16,513 bases of DNA from DATAFF01 sp036257595 (GCA_036257595.1 DATAFF010000150.1:1-16513), one strand, 5' to 3'; positions 6,853-14,872 are shown, numbered from the stretch's first letter. Translations and numbers: made by a program. The notes: generated from the letters alone by a model not told the origin.

Positions 6853-8229
6853 ATGACGCCCATCGTGGTCATAGCGGGCCGCCCGAATGTCGGTAAATCG
6901 ACGCTGTTCAATCGGCTGGCCGGCCGGCGGCTGGCGCTGGTCGACGACACGCCGGGGGTGACCCGCGACCGCCGCGAGGCGGAGGGGCGTCTCGGCGAGC
7001 TCAGGTTCCGCGTCGTCGACACTGCCGGACTCGACATGGCGCCGGCCGGAAGCCTCGCCGACCGGATGCGGCGGCAGACCGAGGCGGCGATCGCCGATGC
7101 CGATATCTGCCTCTTCGTCATCGACGCCCGCGCCGGCGTCACGGCGCAGGATCGGCAATTTGCCGAGATCGCGAGGCGTTCAGGCAAGCCGGTGCTGCTG
7201 ATCGCCAACAAATCGGAGGCGTCGGCCGGCGAGGCCGGGCGGCTCGAGGCCTATGAGCTTGGCCTGGGCGAGCCGATGGCGCTATCGGCGGCGCATGGCG
7301 AGGGGCTCGACGCGCTTTATGAGGCGCTGCGTCCGTTGATCGGCGCGCCCGAGGGCGAGAGCGCCGCGGCTGAGGCGGAAGAAGAGGTCGAGGAGCAGGA
7401 GGAGGCGCCGCCGGACCGGCCGCTGCGCCTCGCCATTGTCGGCCGGCCGAATGCCGGCAAATCGACGCTGATCAACACGCTGATCGGGTCGGACCGGTTG
7501 CTCACGGGACCTGAGGCCGGGATCACCCGCGACGCCATCGCGGTCGATTGGGAATGGCAGGGCCGCAAGGTGACGCTGTGGGATACCGCCGGCATGCGGC
7601 GCCGCGCCCGAGTCACCGACAAGCTCGAGAAGCTGTCGGTTGCCGATGCGTTGCGCGCCGTCCGCTTCGCCGAGGTGGTGGTGCTGCTGATCGATGCCAC
7701 CCAGCCGCTCGAGAAGCAGGATCTGCAGATCGCCCATATGGTCGCCGAGGAGGGGCGCGGCCTCGTCATTGCCGTCAACAAATGGGACCTGGTCGATGAG
7801 CCCGGCCGGCTCATGCGGGACATCCAGGATCAGGTGCAATCGCAACTGTCGCAGGTGGCTGGCGTCGCCATCGTTGCCATGTCGGCGCTGTCGGGCCGCG
7901 GCCTCGACAGGCTCATGCCGGCGGTGTTCGAGACCTTCAGGATCTGGAACCGCCGCATCCCCACCGCCAAGCTCAATCGCTGGTTGGAGGAGCAGGTCGA
8001 GCGGCACCCGCCGCCGGCGCCCGGCGGCAGGCGGATCAAGCTTCGCTACATGACGCAGGCCAATGCGCGGCCGCCGTCCTTCGTGCTGTTCTCGTCAAGC
8101 GCCGCGGAGCTGCCGGAGAGCTATCTGCGCTATCTCGTCAATGGCCTGCGCGACGCGTTCGATCTCTGGGGCACACCGATCCGCATGCATCTGCGGAAGG
8201 CGAGGAACCCTTATGCGGGGAGGAAGTAG
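6853..8229 (+). CDS. der: Ribosome biogenesis GTPase Der (EngA)
   Basis: Der is an essential double GTPase that acts in maturation of the 50S ribosomal subunit. The 458-residue protein has two GTPase domains and a C-terminal KH-like domain. Domain 1 carries GRPNVGKST (9-17), DTAG (56-59) and NKSE (119-122, with Glu in place of the usual Asp of the G4 motif). Domain 2 carries GRPNAGKST (198-206), DTAG (244-247) and NKWD (309-312). A Glu-rich linker (about 168-186) joins the domains. The C-terminal part (about 368-458) includes the basic RRIKLRYMTQ segment. The Shine-Dalgarno is weak (GAGTGATCC before ATG 6853). It follows bamB, the order seen in E. coli. Its TAG stop is formed by the next heptamer element. 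Confidence 0.97.
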   Translation: MTPIVVIAGRPNVGKSTLFNRLAGRRLALVDDTPGVTRDRREAEGRLGELRFRVVDTAGLDMAPAGSLADRMRRQTEAAIADADICLFVIDARAGVTAQDRQFAEIARRSGKPVLLIANKSEASAGEAGRLEAYELGLGEPMALSAAHGEGLDALYEALRPLIGAPEGESAAAEAEEEVEEQEEAPPDRPLRLAIVGRPNAGKSTLINTLIGSDRLLTGPEAGITRDAIAVDWEWQGRKVTLWDTAGMRRRARVTDKLEKLSVADALRAVRFAEVVVLLIDATQPLEKQDLQIAHMVAEEGRGLVIAVNKWDLVDEPGRLMRDIQDQVQSQLSQVAGVAIVAMSALSGRGLDRLMPAVFETFRIWNRRIPTAKLNRWLEEQVERHPPPAPGGRRIKLRYMTQANARPPSFVLFSSSAAELPESYLRYLVNGLRDAFDLWGTPIRMHLRKARNPYAGRK

Positions 8230-8287
8230 GCAGTCGGCAGTCGGGAAGAGCACCACTCAGGGCCTATTGCCTAATGCCGACTGCCTG
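8227..8287. repeat. Heptamer-armed intergenic element, copy 3
   Basis: The element begins at the der stop codon (TAGGCAGTCGGCAGTCGGG) and ends CTATTGCCTAATGCCGACTGCCTG. Here the outer arms are perfectly complementary over 12 bp: AGGCAGTCGGCA at 8228-8239 and TGCCGACTGCCT at 8275-8286. The right arm has TGCCGAC where copies 1 and 2 have TGCCTAC, a change that improves pairing. The centre AAGAGCACCACTCA is shared with copy 1. It abuts the recQ start. Confidence 0.87.
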
Positions 8288-10105
8288 ATGATTGGCATGG
8301 CGGACCCACGAGCAATCCTCAGCACGGTTTTCGGCTTTTCCAGCTTCCGGCCGGGGCAGGAGGAGATCGTTTCGACGCTGCTGGCCGGCAAGAACGTCCT
8401 TGCCGTGATGCCGACCGGCTCCGGCAAATCGCTGTGCTACCAAGTGCCGGCGCTGGCGTTCGGCGGGCTTACCGTCATCGTCTCGCCGCTGGTGGCGCTG
8501 ATGCGGGACCAGGTGGCGGCTCTGCAGCTCCAGGGGGTCGCTGCCGAAACCATCAACTCGTCCCAGGATCGCGAGCAGAATGTCGCCATATGGCGGCGGG
8601 TCGCGGCGGGCGATGTCCGGCTGCTCTACCTTTCTCCCGAACGGCTGATGACGGAGCGGATGCTGGCCGCGCTGCGGCGGCTGCCGATCAGCCTCCTCGC
8701 CGTTGACGAGGCCCATTGCATCTCCCAATGGGGACCGAGCTTCCGCCCCGAATACGAAATGCTGTCCAGCCTGCGCGAAGCATTTCCGGATGTTCCCATC
8801 GGCGGGTTCACAGCTACGGCCGACGAGATTACCCGCGCCGACATCCAGTCCAAGCTCTTCGCCGGAACGGCCAGGATGTATGTCCACGGCTTCGATCGAC
8901 CGAACATCCGCCTCATGGTCGAGCCAAAGCGTGAATTGCGCAAGCAGCTGCTCATGTTCCTTGCCGATCACCAGAGAGAAAGCGGCATCATCTATTGTCT
9001 GTCGCGCAAGCGAACAGATGAGATCGCCGCCGAGCTCACCGGCAAGGGCATCCGGGCCCTGCCATATCACGCCGGAATGGAGAAGGCTGCCAGGGATGAA
9101 AACCAGAACCTTTTCATGACAGAGCCCGGCATCGTCATGGTGGCGACGATCGCCTTTGGCATGGGGATCGACAAGCCCGATGTGCGCTTCGTCGTTCATG
9201 TCGATCTGCCCGGCAGCCCCGAGGCCTATTATCAGGAGATCGGCAGGGCAGGCCGCGACGGGAAATCAGCGGTAGCGCAGATGTTCTTCGGGTATGGAGA
9301 CCTCAGGACCCGCCGGATGTTCATCGACGAGGAAAACGAAGGCAATGACGAACGCCGGCGTCGCGAGCGGAAGCGGCTCGATGCTCTTGTCGGCTATTGC
9401 GAAGCACCGAACTGCCGTCGGATGGCGCTTCTCGGGTATTTCGGCGAGACCGCGGCGCCTTGCGGCAACTGCGATATCTGCCTCGATCCGACAGCGACGC
9501 TGGACGGGACCGCAGAGGGCAAGCTGATCCTGTCGGTGATCGTCGCGACGGGCGAGCGCTACGGGGCATCGCATATCATCGATGTGCTGAAGGGCGTCGC
9601 CACCGAAAAGGCCGTCGCTGCCGGTCACGATCGGCTGAGCGTTTTCGGCAAGGGAGAAGCGCGGACCCGCCAGGTCTGGCAGTCGCTGATCCGTCAGCTT
9701 GTCGCTGCGACCTTCCTCAAGGAGGACTCGCTCTATGGCGGACTCTCGATCGCGCCCCGCGGCCGCGAACTGATGGGCGATCGGGAGCGGTTCGGCTACC
9801 GCCCCGTCCCAACCAGGAAGACTCGAAAGGAGCGGCTGAAGGTTGCCCTCGAGGCTGCCGGCGTCGATGCCGACGAGGATCTGCTGGCACGATTGAAGCG
9901 CAAGCGGATGGAGCTTGCCAGGGAACGCCAGGTGCCGGCCTACGTCATCTTCTCCGATCGCTCGCTGATCGACATGGCGACGAAACGGCCGCGCACAATC
10001 GATGAATTCGCCACCGTCCATGGCGTCGGCCGGGCCAAGCTTGCCGAATTCGCCGACGCCTTCCTCGAGGTGCTGGAGACCCGCCCTATGACGGATCGGA
10101 GCTAG
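8288..10105 (+). CDS. recQ: ATP-dependent DNA helicase RecQ
   Basis: RecQ is a 3'-to-5' superfamily 2 helicase for recombination and repair of stalled forks. The 605-residue protein has the full layout: Walker A MPTGSGKS (41-48), DEAH (140-143), motif VI QEIGRAGRDG (316-325), a zinc site (C376, C392, C395, C398), a winged-helix RQC region, and a C-terminal HRDC domain (about 520-600). The aromatic-rich loop reads ISQWGPSFRPEY, with Pro-Ser where E. coli has His-Asp (156-157); a subset of RecQ proteins may share this. ATG 8288 and ATG 8297 are both possible starts, and neither has a clear Shine-Dalgarno, because the heptamer element occupies the upstream DNA. Codon choice looks less GC-biased than in der. 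It converges on the small gene at 10116. Confidence 0.95.
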   Translation: MIGMADPRAILSTVFGFSSFRPGQEEIVSTLLAGKNVLAVMPTGSGKSLCYQVPALAFGGLTVIVSPLVALMRDQVAALQLQGVAAETINSSQDREQNVAIWRRVAAGDVRLLYLSPERLMTERMLAALRRLPISLLAVDEAHCISQWGPSFRPEYEMLSSLREAFPDVPIGGFTATADEITRADIQSKLFAGTARMYVHGFDRPNIRLMVEPKRELRKQLLMFLADHQRESGIIYCLSRKRTDEIAAELTGKGIRALPYHAGMEKAARDENQNLFMTEPGIVMVATIAFGMGIDKPDVRFVVHVDLPGSPEAYYQEIGRAGRDGKSAVAQMFFGYGDLRTRRMFIDEENEGNDERRRRERKRLDALVGYCEAPNCRRMALLGYFGETAAPCGNCDICLDPTATLDGTAEGKLILSVIVATGERYGASHIIDVLKGVATEKAVAAGHDRLSVFGKGEARTRQVWQSLIRQLVAATFLKEDSLYGGLSIAPRGRELMGDRERFGYRPVPTRKTRKERLKVALEAAGVDADEDLLARLKRKRMELARERQVPAYVIFSDRSLIDMATKRPRTIDEFATVHGVGRAKLAEFADAFLEVLETRPMTDRS

Positions 10106-10115
10106 GACGGGTCGA

Positions 10116-10229
10116 CTATTTTCGCCGCCGCCGGTCGACGCGCCGGGCGGCAATGGAGAAGCCCATCACCACGAAATAGAGCGTGACCCGGCCCAGAGTT
10201 TCGGCGACTACCCCTGCAGCGCGCATCAT
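10116..10229 (-). CDS. 37-residue small basic, possibly membrane-associated protein
   Basis: Reading the minus strand from an ATG pair at 10224-10229 gives a 37-codon frame ending in TAG at 10116-10118. A strong GGAGG lies eight bases before the first ATG, better placed than in most genes here. The product has AETLGRVTLYFVVMGFS (9-25), a short hydrophobic stretch that could be an amphipathic or short membrane helix, then a basic tail RRVDRRRRK (29-37). It lies downstream of and in the same direction as the SDR gene (97 bp gap) and converges on recQ with a 10-bp gap. A CtrA-like site lies upstream. I recognise no family. Coding status rests on the ribosome-binding site and the clean fit in the gap. 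Confidence 0.6.
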   Translation of the reverse strand: MMRAAGVVAETLGRVTLYFVVMGFSIAARRVDRRRRK

Positions 10230-10270
10230 CTGAGGACCCTCCAGTCCAGCACGTCGATTCTGCCGGAGTC

Positions 10271-10288
10271 TGGTTAACCATTTGTTTA
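10271..10288. promoter_or_regulatory. Candidate CtrA-binding box before the small gene
   Basis: TGGTTAACCA (10271-10280) is a perfect 10-bp palindrome. TTAACCATTTGTTTA (10274-10288) matches TTAA-N7-TTAA with one mismatch and contains TTAACCAT, a form often associated with CtrA in Rhizobiales. It lies 45-60 bp upstream of the 37-codon gene on the minus strand. The function is inferred from motif only. Confidence 0.4.
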
Positions 10289-10326
10289 TGAAAAGCGAAC
10301 GTCGGCGGTGGGCGCCCGTTCCGGAT

Positions 10327-11058
10327 TCACACCCGTTCGTGAAAGCCGCCGCCGCGCAAATCGAAAATGGCGCCGGTGGTCGTCAATGCCGGATCGAGGA
10401 GCGGCAGCAGCGCCTCGGCGACGACCTCGGGCGGCGGCACCGTCGAGGGATCCTCGCCCGGCATGGCCTCGGCCCGCATTCGCGTGCGCACGATACCCGG
10501 GTTCACCAGATTGACCCTGAGATTGGTGGTGAGCGTCTCGGCGGCATAGGTCTTCACCAGTGCCTCGAGAGCTGCCTTCGATACCGCATAGGGCCCCCAA
10601 TAGGCGATGAAGCGCCGGGCCGCTCCCGAGGTCACGAAAATGGCGCGGCCGTTGTCGGACTGCCGCAGCAGCAGATCGAGCGAGCGGATGAGACGCCAAT
10701 TGGCGGTGACATTGACCGCCATGACCTCGTCCCACAGCTTGGGATCGGCATGGGCGAGCGGCGTCAATTTGCCGAGGATGGCGCCATTGCCGATCAGGAT
10801 GTCGAGCTTGCGAAAGCGCTCGAAGAGAGCCGCCCCGAGGCGGTCGAGCGCCGGATAGTCCTTGAGGTCGGCCGGAACCAGGGTGGCGGTTCCGCCGCCC
10901 GACCGGATGGCATCGTCGAGCTCTTCGAGCCCGCCGACGGTGCGCGCCAGGGCGACGACATGCGCCCCTTCGGCGGCAATGGTCCTGGCGATCGCGAATC
11001 CGATCCCGCGGGAGGCGCCGGTGACCAGGGCGATGCGACCGGCCAGCCGACCCGCCAT
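10327..11058 (-). CDS. Short-chain dehydrogenase/reductase (SDR), NAD(P)-dependent
   Basis: The 243-residue product is a classical SDR with a Rossmann fold. Seen in order: the nucleotide loop TGASRGIG (13-20), LIGNGAILG (88-96, in place of the usual NNAG), and the catalytic tetrad N116, S144 in VTSGA, Y157 and K161 in YAVSK, then NPG (186-188). It resembles YciK-type SDRs, whose substrate is not established. ATG at 11058 lies one base after the purF stop (TGAGATG), so it is co-translated with purF. An SDR after purF appears to be a recurring arrangement in Rhizobiales; no purine role is implied by the sequence. The substrate is unknown. Confidence 0.92.
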   Translation of the reverse strand: MAGRLAGRIALVTGASRGIGFAIARTIAAEGAHVVALARTVGGLEELDDAIRSGGGTATLVPADLKDYPALDRLGAALFERFRKLDILIGNGAILGKLTPLAHADPKLWDEVMAVNVTANWRLIRSLDLLLRQSDNGRAIFVTSGAARRFIAYWGPYAVSKAALEALVKTYAAETLTTNLRVNLVNPGIVRTRMRAEAMPGEDPSTVPPPEVVAEALLPLLDPALTTTGAIFDLRGGGFHERV

Positions 11059-11059
11059 C

Positions 11060-12529
11060 TCAGCCGGCTTCGGCGAGCAGCGACAGCTGGCGGGGGCTCC
11101 TGGTCGCTGCCTGGTCGGTCAGCGGCGTCGGATAGTCGCCGGTGAAGCAATGGTCGGTGAATTGCGGCCTCACCGGATCGCGCCCGGCATAGCCGACCGC
11201 CCGGTAGATGCCATCGACCGAGAGGAAGGCCAGCGAGGCGACGCCGATGAAATCGCGCATCTCGTCCAGCGAGTGGTTGGCGGCGAGCAGCGCCTGCTGC
11301 TCCGGCGTGTCGATGCCGTAGAAGTCGGGGTGGGTGATGGGCGGGCTGGCGATGCGCATATGGACCTCGCTGGCGCCCGCCTCATACATCATCTGCACGA
11401 TCTTGACCGAGGTGGTGCCGCGGACGATCGAATCGTCGACCAGCACGATGCGGCGGCCCTTGATCACCGAGCGGTTGGCATTGTGCTTGAGCCTGACGCC
11501 GAGCGCCCGGATCTGCTGCGTCGGCTCGATGAAGGTTCGCCCGACATAATGGTTGCGGATGATCCCGAGCTCGAAGGGGATGCCCGAGGCCTTGGCATAG
11601 CCGAGCGCCGCCGGCACGCCCGAGTCGGGCACCGGGATCACCACATCGGCATCGGCCGGCGATTCGCGGGCGAGCTCCTCGCCCATGTTCGTGCGCACCT
11701 GATAGACCGAGCGCCCGCCGACCATGCTGTCGGGCCGCGAGAAGTAGATATATTCGAAGATGCAGGGTCGCGCCGGCACCCGCGGGAAGGGGAAATGCGA
11801 CTCGATCCCGTCCTCGGAGATCACCACCACCTCGCCATTCTCGATGTCGCGAATGTAGCGGGCGCCGATGATGTCGAGAGCGCAGGTCTCCGAGCAGAGA
11901 ATGTAGGTGCCATTGAGATCGCCAAGGACGAGCGGCCGGATTCCCAGAGGATCGCGGGCGCCGATCATCTTCTTGTTGGTGAGCACGACCAGCGAATAGG
12001 CTCCTTCGAGCTGACGCAGGCAGTCGACGAAGCGATCGATGATGCGCGGCTTCTTGGAGCGGGCGACGAGATGCAGGATCACCTCGGTGTCCGAGGTCGA
12101 CTGGCAGATCGCGCCGGTGGCCACCAGCTCGCGGCGAAGTGTCAGGCCGTTGGTGAAGTTGCCATTGTGGCCGACCGCGAAGCCGCCCGAGGCCAGCTCG
12201 GCGAACAGCGGCTGGACATTGCGCAGGATGGTCCCGCCGGTGGTCGAGTAGCGGACATGGCCGATCGCGGCGCGGCCCTTCAGCCTGGCAATGGTCTCAG
12301 GCTTCGAGAAGCCGTCGCCGACCAGGCCGAGGCGGCGCTCGGAATGGAAGCGCCGGCCGTCGAAGGCGACGATGCCGGCCGCCTCCTGGCCGCGATGCTG
12401 GAGCGCATGAAGGCCGAGCGCGGTCAGCGCCGCGGCATCGTCATGGCCGAAGATCCCGAACACGCCGCATTCCTCGCGGAGCGTGTCACCGTCGAGATCG
12501 AAGGCGGGCTCTGCGGGTTGCGTGTCCAT
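11060..12529 (-). CDS. purF: Amidophosphoribosyltransferase (glutamine PRPP amidotransferase)
   Basis: PurF makes 5-phosphoribosylamine from PRPP and glutamine, the first committed step of purine synthesis. The 489-residue protein joins an N-terminal Ntn-hydrolase glutaminase (ECGVFGIFGH, LQHRGQEAAGI, GHVRYSTTG) to a C-terminal phosphoribosyltransferase with the PRPP loop VLVDDSIVRGTTS. Cys21 follows a 20-residue leader, so a propeptide is probably removed to expose the nucleophile, as in B. subtilis. Of the four cysteines that hold the 4Fe-4S cluster in B. subtilis PurF, the one in PCIFEYIYFS is kept, but the HPCFYG position reads HPDFYG and the C-terminal pair is not kept, so a cluster is unlikely. 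ATG 12529 lies two bases after the cvpA stop, with AGAGGG upstream inside cvpA. Confidence 0.97.
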   Translation of the reverse strand: MDTQPAEPAFDLDGDTLREECGVFGIFGHDDAAALTALGLHALQHRGQEAAGIVAFDGRRFHSERRLGLVGDGFSKPETIARLKGRAAIGHVRYSTTGGTILRNVQPLFAELASGGFAVGHNGNFTNGLTLRRELVATGAICQSTSDTEVILHLVARSKKPRIIDRFVDCLRQLEGAYSLVVLTNKKMIGARDPLGIRPLVLGDLNGTYILCSETCALDIIGARYIRDIENGEVVVISEDGIESHFPFPRVPARPCIFEYIYFSRPDSMVGGRSVYQVRTNMGEELARESPADADVVIPVPDSGVPAALGYAKASGIPFELGIIRNHYVGRTFIEPTQQIRALGVRLKHNANRSVIKGRRIVLVDDSIVRGTTSVKIVQMMYEAGASEVHMRIASPPITHPDFYGIDTPEQQALLAANHSLDEMRDFIGVASLAFLSVDGIYRAVGYAGRDPVRPQFTDHCFTGDYPTPLTDQAATRSPRQLSLLAEAG

Positions 12530-12531
12530 GA

Positions 12532-13254
12532 TCAATTGCCCTCTTGACCACCGAAATTGGGTTCTTGTCCTGGCGCCGGCGGCGCGGGGTTGGCGGGAGC
12601 CGGCGGCGGCGCGCCTTGCGTGCTCTCGATCATCTGATCGATGGCGTTGCGCTGGGTGTTGCCATAGCCGCTGCCCTGATCCTCCTCGCCGGACTCGCCC
12701 TGCGGCGGTTGGGTCGCCGCCGCGGGCGGACCCGACTCGATCGAGGTCATGTTCTGGATGCGCTCCTGGATCTGCATCGGCAGCATCGACACCGCGGTGT
12801 TGCGCACCGACTGGACGATGGGCAGGAGCCGCGCCGTGCGCACCACCTCCTCCTGCTTCTCGCGCGGCACGAACAGGTCGTAGAAGAAATAGGCGATGAC
12901 GACCAGCAGGAGCCCGCGGACCACGCCGTAGAAGAAGCCGAGCGTGCGGTCGAACGGGCCGACCGGCGCGTCGAGCACCCAGTCGGAGATCTTGATGCTG
13001 ATCAGCGACATGATGATCAGCACCACCAGGAACACCCCGGCGCCTACCGCGATCTTGGCGGCAATCTCCTGCGGAATATATTGCTGCGCCATGGCCACGA
13101 TCTGCGGGTTGAGGGCGCTGGCAAGACCGGCGAGAGCGGCGACGCCCCAGGCGATCAACGACAGCACCTCGCGGGTGAAGCCGCGGGCGAGCGCCAGGAG
13201 GCCGGAAACCAGCATGATCGCCAAGACGACAAGATCCGTCCATTGAAACTGCAT
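12532..13254 (-). CDS. cvpA: CvpA family inner membrane protein
   Basis: The 240-residue product matches CvpA, an inner membrane protein first named for colicin V production and commonly encoded next to purF. Four membrane segments are visible (about 5-23, 29-48, 66-86 and 103-125), including the family-typical ARGFTREVLSLIAW (23-36) and GFFYGVVRGLLLV (106-118). A long hydrophilic tail from about 130 ends in a Pro/Ala/Gly-rich low-complexity segment (175-240). ATG 13254 is chosen because GGAG lies six bases upstream; the frame is open further to a GTG at 13290, which would fall across the predicted promoter. The gene is two bases from purF. Confidence 0.92.
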   Translation of the reverse strand: MQFQWTDLVVLAIMLVSGLLALARGFTREVLSLIAWGVAALAGLASALNPQIVAMAQQYIPQEIAAKIAVGAGVFLVVLIIMSLISIKISDWVLDAPVGPFDRTLGFFYGVVRGLLLVVIAYFFYDLFVPREKQEEVVRTARLLPIVQSVRNTAVSMLPMQIQERIQNMTSIESGPPAAATQPPQGESGEEDQGSGYGNTQRNAIDQMIESTQGAPPPAPANPAPPAPGQEPNFGGQEGN

Positions 13255-13292
13255 GAGGGCTCCCGGAGTCGCCTTTTCTCGAACGCGCACAC

Positions 13293-13321
13293 TATATAGG
13301 GCGGATTCACCCGTCTGTCAC
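13293..13321 (-). promoter_or_regulatory. Candidate sigma-70-type promoter for cvpA-purF-SDR
   Basis: On the minus strand GTGACA (13321-13316) is followed after 17 bp by TATATA (13298-13293), close to TTGACA-N17-TATAAT. An overlapping TATAGT (13296-13291) is an alternative -10. The predicted start is about 30 bases before cvpA. The -35 lies inside the last codons of radA. This gives the purine operon its own promoter. Confidence 0.5.
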
Positions 13322-14731
13322 AGGCTGGAGCAGGGGTTTTACCCCCGTCCTTTCCGGCCGTGGCAGGCCTGCCACCCAAGCGACCAGATCACTCACGGTT
13401 TCGACCCGTTTGAGCCTCAAATGGCTGGGCGCCGCAGGCTCGCCGCCATTACCGGCGATCACCGCCGCCGTCAACCCGAGCTTTGCCGCCTCCTTAAGCC
13501 GCTGCTCGCTCTGCCCGACCGGCCGAACCGCTCCGGAAAGGGCAATTTCGCCGAACAGCACCGCCTGGGCCGGCAGCGGCGCGCCATGGAGCGACGACAC
13601 CAGCGCCGCCGCTGCCGCAAGGTCGGCAGCGGGTTCCCGCACCTTCAGGCCCCCTGCGACATTAAGGTAAACGTCGTGCGCCCCGATGCGCAGCCCGGCC
13701 CGCGCCTCGAGCACCGCCAGGATCATTGCCAGGCGGTTCGAGTCGAAGCCGACGACGGCGCGGCGCGGGGTGCCGAGCGGGGAGGGCGAGACCAGGGCCT
13801 GCACCTCGGTCAGGACCGGGCGGGTGCCCTCCATCCCGGCGAGGATCGCCGAGCCCGGCGCCTCGGCCTCGCGCGCCGAGATGAACAGCCGCGACGGATT
13901 CTGCACCTCGCGCAGGCCACGGTCCGACATCTCGAAGACACCGATCTCGTCGGTCGGGCCGAAGCGGTTCTTGACGGCACGGAGGATGCGGAACTGGTGA
14001 CCGCGATCGCCCTCGAAATACAGCACGGTGTCGACCATGTGCTCGATCACCCGGGGACCGGCAATCTGCCCGTCCTTGGTGACATGGCCGACCAGCAGCA
14101 CGGCGCTCGCCTTCTGCTTGGCGAAGCGGATCAGCGCCTCGGTCCCGGCTCTCAGCTGCGACACTGTGCCCGGGGCGGATTCGACGGCCGGCGACCAGAG
14201 GGTCTGGATCGAGTCAATCACCGTCACCTCGGGCGGGCGTCCCTCGCCCAGGGTGGCCAGCACGTCCGACAGGTTGGTCTCGGCCGCCAGCAGCACCGGC
14301 GCATCGGCGAGCCCCAGCCGCTCGGCCCGCAGCCTGATCTGGGCGATCGCCTCCTCGCCGGAAATATAGACGGTTGCATGGCCGGCTCGTGCCAGGGCCG
14401 CCAGCGCCTGGATCAGCAGGGTCGACTTGCCGATGCCGGGATCGCCGCCGATCAGCACGGCGGAGCCCGGCACCAGCCCGCCGCCGGTCACCCGGTCGAG
14501 CTCGGCAAGGCCGCTCTCGATGCGCTTGAGCGGGGCCTCGTCGCCCTTGAGCGGCACGAGGCGACCTGCCCGGCCCTTGGGCAGGCCCGCACCCTTGGCA
14601 CCGGGAAGCGGCGCCGCCACCGTCTCCTCGGCCAGGGAATTCCACTCGCCGCAATTGTCGCAGCGTCCGGACCACTTGCCATAGGCCGAGCCGCAGGCCT
14701 GGCAGACAAAGCGTAGCTGACTCTTGGCCAT
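13307..14731 (-). CDS. radA: DNA repair protein RadA
   Basis: RadA (also called Sms) is a RecA-like DnaB-type motor that drives branch migration of recombination intermediates. The 474-residue protein shows the N-terminal zinc finger C10-x2-C13...C24-x2-C27, Walker A GDPGIGKS (96-103), the Walker B-type VIDSIQT (171-177), the RadA signature KNRFG (254-258), and a C-terminal Lon-like domain from about 290 (including LSGAVRPVGQ). The length is normal for the family. ATG 14731 precedes MAKSQLRFVCQACG, the usual RadA beginning. It is upstream of cvpA by 52 bp and divergent from osmC by 141 bp, in which I see no strong promoter. Confidence 0.97.
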   Translation of the reverse strand: MAKSQLRFVCQACGSAYGKWSGRCDNCGEWNSLAEETVAAPLPGAKGAGLPKGRAGRLVPLKGDEAPLKRIESGLAELDRVTGGGLVPGSAVLIGGDPGIGKSTLLIQALAALARAGHATVYISGEEAIAQIRLRAERLGLADAPVLLAAETNLSDVLATLGEGRPPEVTVIDSIQTLWSPAVESAPGTVSQLRAGTEALIRFAKQKASAVLLVGHVTKDGQIAGPRVIEHMVDTVLYFEGDRGHQFRILRAVKNRFGPTDEIGVFEMSDRGLREVQNPSRLFISAREAEAPGSAILAGMEGTRPVLTEVQALVSPSPLGTPRRAVVGFDSNRLAMILAVLEARAGLRIGAHDVYLNVAGGLKVREPAADLAAAAALVSSLHGAPLPAQAVLFGEIALSGAVRPVGQSEQRLKEAAKLGLTAAVIAGNGGEPAAPSHLRLKRVETVSDLVAWVAGLPRPERTGVKPLLQPVTDG

Positions 14732-14872
14732 TGCCCCGACTCGCCGAAAGCGGTGTTTCCGTTCCGTTCTGACCCTCCTGCGTCAAAACTGTCAAGCATT
14801 CCGCGCAGTTTGTCGTCACAATACCGTCCTGTTCCCGGTCGATGTTCGAGGCAAGCATCAAAGGAGTTGACG

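Noticed and set aside
11060..12529. Iron-sulfur cluster in PurF
   Set aside because: Only one of the four ligand cysteines known from B. subtilis is clearly in place; one position is Asp and the C-terminal pair is not kept.
10862..12547. 561-codon open frame on the plus strand
   Set aside because: It lies opposite SDR and purF, with Asp/Arg/Ala-rich sequence and no domain; purF is certain on the other strand.
11060..13243. A longer purF reading frame extending through cvpA to 13243
   Set aside because: Upstream of 12529 the frame is Arg-rich and overlaps cvpA, which has clear membrane helices. MDTQPAEPA at 12529 with AGAGGG is the natural start.
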